A DNA stretch of 5,837 bases from Candidatus Parcubacteria bacterium (GCA_023139655.1 JAGLNE010000006.1:1-5837); one strand, 5' to 3'. Shown: positions 1 through 5,837, counted from the first letter of the stretch. Notes: generated from the letters alone by a model not told the origin. Made by a program: numbers and translations.

Positions 1-671
1 ATATTTTACACAAAATTAATGCTAATAAAATATTGGAAGTAGGATGTGGACGTGGAACTATGTCTTTATTTTTGTCAAAACATCTAGGGCTGAAAACTTC
101 GCTTCTTGATAACTCTAGAGATGCTATTAATATTGCAAAAAAAGAATTTATTAAGTATGGCCGAAAAGGAGAATATTATCTGGCTGATGCATTAAACACA
201 GGATTGGAGAATGAAAAATTTGATTCAGTTATTTCAATCGGTTTAGCTGAACATATAAATGATGTAGAAAAATTATACAAGGAGCAGTTCCGTCTTTTAG
301 AACCAGGCGGTGTTATAATATCTTTAAATTTTCCCAAAAAGAATTCAATACAAAAACTTAATAATATAGTAAGATTTTTTAAAAAAATATTTGGTAAACA
401 CAAGGGTGATATAAAAAAAGACTATTATAGAAATAGCTTAAGCCCTGATAATTATAAAAAAATAGCGAAAAACGTTGGTTTTGATAAGATTGAAACAATG
501 AATGTCTGTCCATTCCCTATTTTTACTTCCATATCCCTAAAATTTGACAAAAAGATTACAAGAATTTATAAAACAATACTTAAATTAAAAAGTATATATC
601 AGAATTATCCTTATAAAACTAATTATTTAATATCCCAGGGACATTTCTTGGTTGGTTATAAAAAGAAATAA
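1..671 (+). CDS. Class I SAM-dependent methyltransferase (5'-partial)
   Basis: Probably transfers a methyl group from S-adenosylmethionine to a sugar or glycan intermediate in the cytosol; the acceptor cannot be told. The reading frame is open from base 3 (first whole codon), so the true start lies before the window. The TTG at 33 is only the Leu of motif I, ILEVGCGRG (bases 30-56), the glycine-rich SAM-binding loop. The acidic end of strand beta2 is seen as SLLDNS, with its Asp at 108-110. An AD motif (YYLADAL) and the post-II segment SIGLAEHI follow, with the EH pair many Methyltransf_11 members carry, then LLEPGGVII. The C-terminal third is basic (Lys-rich) and ends in a GHFLVGYKKK strand. 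It stops three bases before the deacetylase gene, so they are very likely co-transcribed. The fold is certain from motifs; glycan O-methylation is inferred from neighbours. An N-methyltransferase or small-molecule enzyme cannot be excluded. Confidence 0.85.
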   Translation, partial: ILHKINANKILEVGCGRGTMSLFLSKHLGLKTSLLDNSRDAINIAKKEFIKYGRKGEYYLADALNTGLENEKFDSVISIGLAEHINDVEKLYKEQFRLLEPGGVIISLNFPKKNSIQKLNNIVRFFKKIFGKHKGDIKKDYYRNSLSPDNYKKIAKNVGFDKIETMNVCPFPIFTSISLKFDKKITRIYKTILKLKSIYQNYPYKTNYLISQGHFLVGYKKK

Positions 672-674
672 ATT

Positions 675-1643
675 ATGAATTTTGTTATTGTAAATTATCA
701 CTATATTGATGATGAAAAAAAATATAAATCAGGAATTTATCCAATTTCTCCGCAGAGATTGCGTAACCAACTTAGCAAGCTTGGAAAAATGTTTAAATTT
801 ATAAGTGAGGAAGAGTTGGTCTTAGCTGTTACGGGCAAAAGACGTCTGCCGGAAAAAAGTTGCATGATCACCTTTGATGATGGTTTGAAAACGCAATATA
901 AAAATGCTTTGCCGATTTTGGAAGAAATGAAAATTCCAGCTGTTTTTTATATTAATACATTGCCTTATATGTCCGGAAAGGCTTGTCCGGTTCATAAAAT
1001 ATGGAATTTATTATCTATTATATCGCCAGCTGAAATGTTGAACAAAGTTGTTGAATATTATAGTGAAATGACAGGAAAAAATATTGAATTAAAAAAGATA
1101 AATATAAAACAAGCAAAAAAAGAAAATAAATATGAAAATGATAATAGGACAAGACAATTGAAATATTTATTAAATAGCTTAATAAAACAAAACATTGTAA
1201 GCAAAATTGTAGATAAAATATTTGACGATTATTATGAAAACGAATTAGAATTTTGTGAAAAAACATATTTAAGTAAGAATAATATTAAAAAAATAGCAAA
1301 TAATAAATTATTTTCTATTGGTTTGCATACGAATTCACATATAAATATTCCATATACAATAAAAAAAGAAGTAGTTGAAGATATTGTTAAAAATTATAAT
1401 TATATTAAAAATGTTTTTAAAATTAAAAAACTTAATGGTATTTCTTACCCAATTGGAACAATAGGAGAGGCTGATGTTTCGGAAAAAATTAAAAACGTGG
1501 TGCAATCGCTAGAAATAAAATATGGTTTTGCTCTGAATAGAGAAGTAAATTATGATTTGAATAATCCACTATTACTTAAACGTTTTGACACAAATGATGT
1601 AAATGGCGGAAAATATCCCATAATAGACTTATCAAAAATATAA
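675..1643 (+). CDS. Polysaccharide deacetylase (NodB homology domain)
   Basis: A metal-dependent carbohydrate esterase 4-type enzyme of 322 residues that would remove N- or O-acetyl groups from a sugar. The NodB motifs are intact: NYHYI near the N terminus (residues 7-11), TFDDG at 66-70 (first Asp the presumed base, second a metal ligand), HTNSH at 218-222 (HxxxH metal ligands), YPIG at 258-261, and RFDTND at 303-308. Between about residues 100 and 210 lies a Lys/Asn/Ile-rich insertion that separates motifs 1 and 2. A long spacer here is common in deacetylases of O-antigen clusters, but this one is encoded by exceptionally AT-rich DNA. There is no signal peptide: the N terminus runs straight into the first strand, so it should act in the cytosol on a precursor rather than on finished wall polymer. 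The ATG three bases after the preceding stop is chosen because it directly precedes the first core strand; no Shine-Dalgarno is visible. The substrate is unknown. Confidence 0.88.
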   Translation: MNFVIVNYHYIDDEKKYKSGIYPISPQRLRNQLSKLGKMFKFISEEELVLAVTGKRRLPEKSCMITFDDGLKTQYKNALPILEEMKIPAVFYINTLPYMSGKACPVHKIWNLLSIISPAEMLNKVVEYYSEMTGKNIELKKINIKQAKKENKYENDNRTRQLKYLLNSLIKQNIVSKIVDKIFDDYYENELEFCEKTYLSKNNIKKIANNKLFSIGLHTNSHINIPYTIKKEVVEDIVKNYNYIKNVFKIKKLNGISYPIGTIGEADVSEKIKNVVQSLEIKYGFALNREVNYDLNNPLLLKRFDTNDVNGGKYPIIDLSKI

Positions 1644-1647
1644 AAAA

Positions 1648-2547
1648 ATGAAAAAAATAAATGATCCAGATTTTTTCGTGGTAGGTCTACAAAAAAGTGG
1701 CTCTTATTGGGTTACGGCATTGCTTAACGCGCACCCGGAAATAAGGTGTTTTCCTGATTTATGTGGCGGACAAACCGGAGTTTGTGAGGGAAGAATTTTT
1801 GATATGCTTGCCAGTATTAACAAAGATGATGGCCGGGCTTTTAAAAATTCATTTCTAAACCATCATAATGATTTTTATGCTGATTTAGTCCCCTTACTTA
1901 ATAAAATTAATCAACAAGAACTTTTTAACAAATTTCGTGACCGTTACCGTGAATGGTGTGATAAACACAGTGAAGGGAAAAAAATAGTTGGTGACAAAAC
2001 AACTGAATATGTATTTCATCTTGACATGATTGATGATTTTTACCCAAGAGTTAAAAAAATATGTATATTAAGAGACCCTAAAGACAGAATTGTATCTTGG
2101 AATTTTCATCAAATAAGAAAAGGCAGGAAAAAAGAGGAAAAAATTTCAAATAAATTTGTTATGGACTATTGTACCAATAGAATTAAAAAGGAATATGAAA
2201 GTATGTTAAAATATAATGGATATATCCATTGCCTTACTTATGAAATGTTGAAAAATAATCCAAACAAAGTGATAAATAATTTGCTGAATTATCTAGAAGT
2301 AAAAACAAATAATAAACTAATTAGTAATATGATAGAGGCGGCATCAATTGATAGTTGCAGAAAAAAAGATAAATCAATAAGCAAGGAAGATAAAAAAGAA
2401 ATAATAAATAACGAAATGAGGAAAAGCCATTATAGAAAAGGGGTTGTTGGAGACTGGAAAAACTATTTAACAGATAAACAAGTACAAATAGTTGATGATA
2501 TTTTATCTTCACTGGAAAAAAAAGTTTTTATTAAATATAAGATATAA
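1648..2547 (+). CDS. PAPS-dependent sulfotransferase (Sulfotransfer_1 family)
   Basis: Predicted to move a sulfuryl group from 3'-phosphoadenosine-5'-phosphosulfate (PAPS) to a hydroxyl or amine of a glycan or lipid-linked precursor. All main family signatures are present in 299 residues. The 5'-phosphosulfate loop is GLQKSGSYW at 13-21. GDKTTEY is at 115-121. The 3'-phosphate motif, ILRDPKDRIVS at 140-150, has Arg142 and Ser150. TYEML is at 197-201. The C-terminal RKGVVGDWKN at 263-272 is the classic RKGxxGxWK PAPS-binding segment, close in form to that of cytosolic sulfotransferases. No membrane segment or signal peptide is seen, so it should be cytosolic. Three cysteines (34, 39, 46) cluster after the PAPS loop. 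The gene starts four bases after the deacetylase stop and ends three bases before a methyltransferase, with no Shine-Dalgarno at its ATG. The enzyme class is secure from motifs; the glycan substrate is inferred only from the neighbours. Confidence 0.92.
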   Translation: MKKINDPDFFVVGLQKSGSYWVTALLNAHPEIRCFPDLCGGQTGVCEGRIFDMLASINKDDGRAFKNSFLNHHNDFYADLVPLLNKINQQELFNKFRDRYREWCDKHSEGKKIVGDKTTEYVFHLDMIDDFYPRVKKICILRDPKDRIVSWNFHQIRKGRKKEEKISNKFVMDYCTNRIKKEYESMLKYNGYIHCLTYEMLKNNPNKVINNLLNYLEVKTNNKLISNMIEAASIDSCRKKDKSISKEDKKEIINNEMRKSHYRKGVVGDWKNYLTDKQVQIVDDILSSLEKKVFIKYKI

Positions 2548-2550
2548 AAC

Positions 2551-3411
2551 ATGGAAGAAGAGAGTAAATATTCAAAAATAAATTTTAAATTTGAAGCATT
2601 AAAAAATTGCCCACTTTGCGAGTTTGAAATAATGATTCCAAATGGTAAAATTAATTGGCTTGATACTGATTTCTGGTATGTAATTTGTCCAAAGTGCGGA
2701 TTAAAATATATGAACCCACAACCAACAAAAGGGTCATATCAAAATTTTTACAAAGAATTATTTTGGCAACAGAAAATAAGGAATTTAGGATTTAAACAGA
2801 GTGATCAAATCTGGAATATTAAAAAATACAAATGGGATAATAATTATAAATGGAATGAAAAGGAGGGAAAAAAAAATAGAATAGAAAAACATAAGGCCCA
2901 AAGAATAAAAACTATTTTACCGGTTATTAAAGAACATATTGCATTGAATGAAAATTCAAACATATTAGAAGTTGGCAGTGGCTTTGGCGTGACTCTGGAA
3001 GCTTTTTACGAAAAATATAAATGTAATGTTTTTGCTATTGAACCCTCAGAAGAAGCTAGAAAAACGATGAAAAAACAAGGTAATATTTTCATTATTGGGA
3101 AATATGCTGAAGAGCTGGAAGGTTTGTCGAAAGACAATAAAAAATATGATGTAATTATTTTTTCCCATTCTTTGGAAAATATAGTGAATCCTTTCAATGT
3201 TTTAAAATATGCAAGTAAATGTTTAAAGCAAGGAGGTTTGATATATATACAAACACCAAATTTGTTGGTATTTGATCAAATGAACCCATATCATCCATAC
3301 ATTTTTTCTTCATCTTCTGTATCGTTTTTGGCGCATAAATTAAATATTAAATATACACAAATATCAAAAGCGATAGACCAAATGCTTGTAGTTATTTTAA
3401 ATACATATTAA
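2551..3411 (+). CDS. Zinc-ribbon class I SAM-dependent methyltransferase
   Basis: A 286-residue protein with two visible parts. The N-terminal part has CPLC at 20-23 and CPKCGLKYMNPQP at 46-58, giving a CxxC-x22-CxxC zinc-binding knuckle seen in many sugar and cell-surface methyltransferases. The second part, from about residue 115, is a Rossmann methyltransferase (Methyltransf_23-like): ILEVGSGFG at 138-146 binds SAM, the acidic strand-2 end is AIEPS at 162-166, SHSLENIVNP is at 205-214, and LKQGGLIYIQTPN at 225-237. The usual LEH of the post-II motif reads LEN here (Asn210). The link between the parts (80-115) is rich in Trp and Lys. It lacks the extra C-terminal domain of longer zinc-containing sugar C-methyltransferases (about 400 residues). 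An A9 run at 2868-2876 lies inside the gene, but the frame is intact. Likely role: methylation of a sugar in this glycan pathway, cytosolic, acceptor unknown. The ATG is three bases after the preceding stop and has no Shine-Dalgarno. Confidence 0.85.
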   Translation: MEEESKYSKINFKFEALKNCPLCEFEIMIPNGKINWLDTDFWYVICPKCGLKYMNPQPTKGSYQNFYKELFWQQKIRNLGFKQSDQIWNIKKYKWDNNYKWNEKEGKKNRIEKHKAQRIKTILPVIKEHIALNENSNILEVGSGFGVTLEAFYEKYKCNVFAIEPSEEARKTMKKQGNIFIIGKYAEELEGLSKDNKKYDVIIFSHSLENIVNPFNVLKYASKCLKQGGLIYIQTPNLLVFDQMNPYHPYIFSSSSVSFLAHKLNIKYTQISKAIDQMLVVILNTY

Positions 3412-3442
3412 TTATATCGCGTCACAAAAAATAAATAATTCT

Positions 3443-4810
3443 ATGAGTACTATATTTATTACAATTACCAGAGGAGCGCTGGCTAGGAATATTTTAAGAA
3501 CCAAGGTGTTTAAAAACCTGGTAAATGATAATCATAAAATAATTATAATAATTCCCACAAAAGCACACCAGTATTTCCTGGATGAATTCAAACATGGCAA
3601 TGTTTACATTGAGGAGGTAAAAAATAGCACATTGCCAAAAATAAGAAAATTCTTTCTCATTTTATTTAACGGGCTTGTTTATACCGAAACAGAACATCGT
3701 AAAATAAAATTTGGCGGGGCCTACAAAAAACCAAATACAAAAACCGTGTACTGGATAAAGCATATTTTATTTTCAATAATCAGTAAATTTAAAATATTTA
3801 AAAAAATAGCCAGATGGATAGAATTTAATATTATAATTGAAAAGGAATATGATTATTTATTCCAAAAACACAAACCAAATTTATTATTCTGCTCTTCAAT
3901 TTATTCTCAGCTGGATGCTGTTATGATCAAGGCGGCAAAAAGATTAAAAGTAAAATCAATTAGCATGCCTAAAAGCTGGGATACTGTTGGTCGGTTATTT
4001 TTTAGAGCGCCGTCTGATGTAACAATATTAAATAATGAGTTTATGAAAGATTGGGTTGCAAGCGAGCAGTTAATAAAAGAAAATAACATAAAGATAAGCG
4101 GGTTCCCTCAATTTGATATTTATAAAAACAAAAAGAAATATTTATCAAAAGAAGAGTTTTGTAAGAAGACTGATCTGGATAATAAAAAACCAATTATACT
4201 GTACGCCTCAGAGGGACTTTGGACTCATTGGGACGAGGTATATATTGATGACTTGATCAACAACCACGGCATAAATGAAAAATACAATTTAATTTTAAGG
4301 CCGCATTATAGTAATATGCGGAAGAGGCTGTATCATAGATTTAAAAAATTTCCCAATATTTATATTGATGATGAAAACATAAAAATAACAAATATGTTTA
4401 GTGATTATTGGGATCCGACAGAAGATAATATGGATTGGACCGCTGAAGTATTAAATATTTCAGATACTGTGGTCACGTTTATGTCAACTTTTGTTTTAGA
4501 TTCTTTTGCTTTCAACAAACCGGTTGTAAATATTTATTACGATTTATTAAAGGCTAGTGAGTCGTTAAATAGCGGGCCTATAATTCCAATGCGAGAATTA
4601 TATAATTGCACCCACTACAATGTTGTTTTGAATGAAAAAAGTGTATCTTTGGCAAATAACGGAGAAGAGGTAATTAGTTTAATAGAGCAATATTTAAAAA
4701 ATAATAAATTACATCAAAAAGAAAGACAAAACACTATTAATAAATTGTGTTATAAAATAGATGGTAATTCTTCTGAAAGAATTTATAAGATAATTAAATC
4801 TAATCTATAA
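3443..4810 (+). CDS. Putative GT-B-fold transferase, CDP-glycerol glycerophosphotransferase-like / surface-carbohydrate type
   Basis: A 455-residue soluble protein that I read as a two-domain GT-B transferase. The first strand, TIFITITRG (3-10), and the SMPKSWDTVGR stretch (174-184) resemble surface-carbohydrate biosynthesis proteins with an SWDN-type motif. GFPQFD (220-225) marks the inter-domain linker. The C-terminal domain carries ILYASEGLW (252-260), LILRPHYSN (283-291) and SDTVVTFMSTFVLDS (340-354), followed by KPVVNI. These match in order the strand, (R)xH and aspartate/Ser-Thr motifs of CDP-glycerol glycerophosphotransferase-like and other nucleotide-donor transferases. The closing DGNSSERIYKII also fits that group. 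It sits five bases before the CMP-sugar synthetase, so a cytidine-nucleotide donor such as a CMP-nonulosonate is an attractive but unproven idea. The ATG at 3443 is the only in-frame start before the first strand. The 31 bases upstream form the largest gap in the window and show no Shine-Dalgarno, terminator or clear promoter. Donor and acceptor are unknown. Confidence 0.7.
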   Translation: MSTIFITITRGALARNILRTKVFKNLVNDNHKIIIIIPTKAHQYFLDEFKHGNVYIEEVKNSTLPKIRKFFLILFNGLVYTETEHRKIKFGGAYKKPNTKTVYWIKHILFSIISKFKIFKKIARWIEFNIIIEKEYDYLFQKHKPNLLFCSSIYSQLDAVMIKAAKRLKVKSISMPKSWDTVGRLFFRAPSDVTILNNEFMKDWVASEQLIKENNIKISGFPQFDIYKNKKKYLSKEEFCKKTDLDNKKPIILYASEGLWTHWDEVYIDDLINNHGINEKYNLILRPHYSNMRKRLYHRFKKFPNIYIDDENIKITNMFSDYWDPTEDNMDWTAEVLNISDTVVTFMSTFVLDSFAFNKPVVNIYYDLLKASESLNSGPIIPMRELYNCTHYNVVLNEKSVSLANNGEEVISLIEQYLKNNKLHQKERQNTINKLCYKIDGNSSERIYKIIKSNL

Positions 4811-4815
4811 CAACC

Positions 4816-5556
4816 ATGAATAAAAATAATAAAATACTGGCTATTATACCCGCTCGATCGGGCTCAAAGCGGATACCGGGCAAAAATATTAAAAATTTTT
4901 TAGGAAAGCCTTTGATAGCGCGTGCCATAGAGCAGGCCTTAAATACCGAATGCATTGATCGTGTGATTGTTGATACTAATTCAGAAAAAATTGCCGCAGT
5001 GGCTAAAAAATACAAAGCTGATGTCCCCTTTTTGCGGCCATCCCACTTGGCGCAGGATGATACCAATGTAATTGATAGTTTATTTTACGTATTGGATAAG
5101 CTTAAAAAAAATGAAAGTTATATCCCAACCCATTTAATGATCTTGCAAACCACCTCACCCCTGAGAGATAGAGAAGATATTGAAAAATGTTGGGAATTAA
5201 TGCAAAAAACAGACGCTACAACCGCGCTTACTGTTTGCCCGACACACCCTAAGTTATATCATCTTAGTCCAGACAATGACATTATTTTAGTTAACGGATC
5301 AGAAGCCAAGTCAAACAATACGCAAACCTGGGAACCGGCCTATTTGTTAAACGGCTGTTTTGTTTATATTGTAGAACTAAAAGCTTTGTATAAAGAAAAA
5401 AGGATTATTACCAAAAAAACAAAGGCAATAGTGTGCCCAAAGTGGCGTTCCGTTGACTTGGATATGCCGGAAGAATGGGTAATGGCGGAAATTTTTTATA
5501 AAAACAAGGATGAAATCAAAAAAAGAATTAAAAAAATAGAGGAGAAAAAATTATGA
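4816..5556 (+). CDS. CMP-nonulosonate (acylneuraminate family) cytidylyltransferase
   Basis: Activates a nonulosonic acid (sialic, legionaminic or pseudaminic acid type) with CTP to give the CMP-sugar and pyrophosphate in the cytosol. The 246-residue length is normal for the catalytic domain alone. The nucleotide-binding loop IPARSGSKRIPGKN (11-24) is complete. RVIVDTNSEKIA (49-60) takes the place of the common VSTDxxxIA segment. PFLRPSHLAQDDT (71-83) and LQTTSPLR (110-117) follow. QTWEPAYLLNG (170-180) matches the sugar-side Q...NG segment, and SVDLDMPEEW (212-221) supplies the two metal-binding Asp residues (214 and 216). The C terminus is a Lys/Glu-rich helix that encodes the Shine-Dalgarno of the next gene. 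Its TGA stop overlaps the next ATG by four bases. The gene is richer in GC than those upstream. The exact sugar cannot be told from sequence: NeuA, LegF and PseF share these motifs, and an 8-amino-KDO-type substrate is a less likely alternative. No synthase for the sugar lies in the window. Confidence 0.9.
   Translation: MNKNNKILAIIPARSGSKRIPGKNIKNFLGKPLIARAIEQALNTECIDRVIVDTNSEKIAAVAKKYKADVPFLRPSHLAQDDTNVIDSLFYVLDKLKKNESYIPTHLMILQTTSPLRDREDIEKCWELMQKTDATTALTVCPTHPKLYHLSPDNDIILVNGSEAKSNNTQTWEPAYLLNGCFVYIVELKALYKEKRIITKKTKAIVCPKWRSVDLDMPEEWVMAEIFYKNKDEIKKRIKKIEEKKL
5538..5544 (+). promoter_or_regulatory. Shine-Dalgarno sequence of the oxidoreductase gene
   Basis: AGAGGAG lies eight bases before the ATG at 5553, inside the last codons of the cytidylyltransferase gene. 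It is the only good ribosome binding site placed correctly before a start codon in this window. It supports the ATG at 5553 and, with the ATGA overlap, suggests translational coupling of the two genes. Confidence 0.8.
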
Positions 5557-5837
5557 AAATCGGGATCATAGGTTTTGGTTCTATTGGCAATAGGCATTAT
5601 CAAAATCTAAAAAAATATAATTTTGATATAAAAATATTAACTAAAAGGAAAGATATTTCTTTGAAAAATATTGTTTCTTCATGGGATGATTTTAGCGCTG
5701 ATGCTGATTTTGACATAATTTTTGTAACCAATGAAACAGCTAAACATTTTGAAACCATAAAAAAATGTATTAAGTTAAAGCCAAAAGCTATTTTTATTGA
5801 AAAGCCTTTATCTCATAATATTAAAGGATTAAATGAT
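5553..5837 (+). CDS. Gfo/Idh/MocA-family NAD(P)-dependent oxidoreductase (3'-partial)
   Basis: The first 95 residues of a dehydrogenase are visible and the frame is open to the window end. MKIGIIGFGSIGNRH starts with the Rossmann GxGxxG loop (GFGSIG, 7-12) that binds NAD(P). The strand FDIIFVTNETAKH (53-65) corresponds to the family's (T)xPxxxH segment, with Glu61 where Pro is common. FIEKPLS (81-87) is the EKP signature, whose lysine lies at the active site in characterised members. Full-length members run to roughly 300-380 residues, so most of the protein, including the substrate domain, is outside the window. The start is secured by a Shine-Dalgarno and a four-base overlap with the cytidylyltransferase stop. 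Enzymes of this family often sit beside CMP-nonulosonate synthetases in surface-glycan clusters, and an oxidation, reduction or epimerisation step on a nucleotide sugar or nonulosonate precursor is a reasonable inference. The substrate is not determined. Confidence 0.88.
   Translation, partial: MKIGIIGFGSIGNRHYQNLKKYNFDIKILTKRKDISLKNIVSSWDDFSADADFDIIFVTNETAKHFETIKKCIKLKPKAIFIEKPLSHNIKGLND

Noticed and set aside
33..35. TTG as the start of the first methyltransferase
   Set aside because: The frame is open upstream to base 3 and the TTG codes for the Leu inside the SAM-binding motif ILEVGCGRG, so the gene is cut by the window edge.
176..403. Open frame on the - strand inside the first methyltransferase
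   Set aside because: No recognisable motif and fully inside a well-supported gene; a composition shadow.
970..990. Direct repeat TGTCCGG (970-976 and 984-990)
   Set aside because: Only two 7-base copies inside coding sequence; explained by chance codon use.
1018..1266. Open frame on the - strand inside the deacetylase, rich in Phe/Leu and looking membrane-like
   Set aside because: Hydrophobicity is the expected reverse of Lys/Asn-rich AT-biased coding DNA; no start context or family motif.
2321..3197. Two short - strand open frames (2321-2512 and 3006-3197)
   Set aside because: Both lie antisense to strong genes, have no motifs and no ribosome binding sites.
3412..3442. Internal promoter or terminator in the only sizeable intergenic gap
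   Set aside because: 31 AT-rich bases with no hairpin plus T run. TATAAT-like strings occur all over this AT-rich DNA and no convincing -35/-10 pair is present.
3907..5066. Two - strand open frames (3907-4089 and 4800-5066)
   Set aside because: Antisense to the GT-B transferase and the cytidylyltransferase, without any recognisable domain.
5554..5556. Possible TGA recoding (Gly) as in some candidate-phylum bacteria
   Set aside because: This TGA is a sensible stop: it follows a full-length cytidylyltransferase and forms an ATGA overlap with a well-placed start of the next gene. The other complete genes end in TAA and I noticed no in-frame TGA in them.

Overview
The window is a dense, strictly one-directional gene cluster: seven genes on the + strand, the first and last cut by the window edges. 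They are separated by 3-5 bases, apart from one 31-base gap and one 4-base ATGA overlap. I see no RNA genes, mobile elements, CRISPR arrays or convincing promoters or terminators. The layout reads as one internal stretch of a long operon for making and decorating a surface glycan (O-antigen, capsule or glycoprotein glycan type).

Layout: (1) 1-671, 3' part of a class I SAM-dependent methyltransferase; (2) 675-1643, NodB-type polysaccharide deacetylase; (3) 1648-2547, PAPS-dependent sulfotransferase; (4) 2551-3411, methyltransferase with an N-terminal four-cysteine zinc-binding segment; (5) 3443-4810, GT-B-like transferase resembling CDP-glycerol glycerophosphotransferase-like and surface-carbohydrate transferases; (6) 4816-5556, CMP-nonulosonate (acylneuraminate family) cytidylyltransferase; (7) 5553-5837, N-terminal 95 residues of a Gfo/Idh/MocA oxidoreductase.

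How they may work together (inference): gene 6 activates a nine-carbon acidic sugar (sialic, legionaminic or pseudaminic acid type) as its CMP form. Gene 7 probably supplies a redox step in making that sugar or a neighbouring one. Gene 5 is a candidate for the enzyme that transfers it. Genes 1-4 form a decoration block that could deacetylate, methylate and sulfate the glycan or its precursors. No signal peptides or membrane spans are evident, so all products look cytosolic and would act on nucleotide- or lipid-linked intermediates.

Organism: the DNA is very AT-rich, with lysine/asparagine/isoleucine-rich proteins and many A tracts. TGA is used as a stop (gene 6). Five of the six visible start codons lack a Shine-Dalgarno sequence. 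This suits a low-GC bacterium, possibly a candidate-phylum lineage (Patescibacteria-like) or another group with weak Shine-Dalgarno use. The window holds no phylogenetic marker, so this is a weak guess. Base composition is patchy: the cytidylyltransferase gene is clearly richer in GC than parts of the decoration genes, which suggests a mosaic locus.
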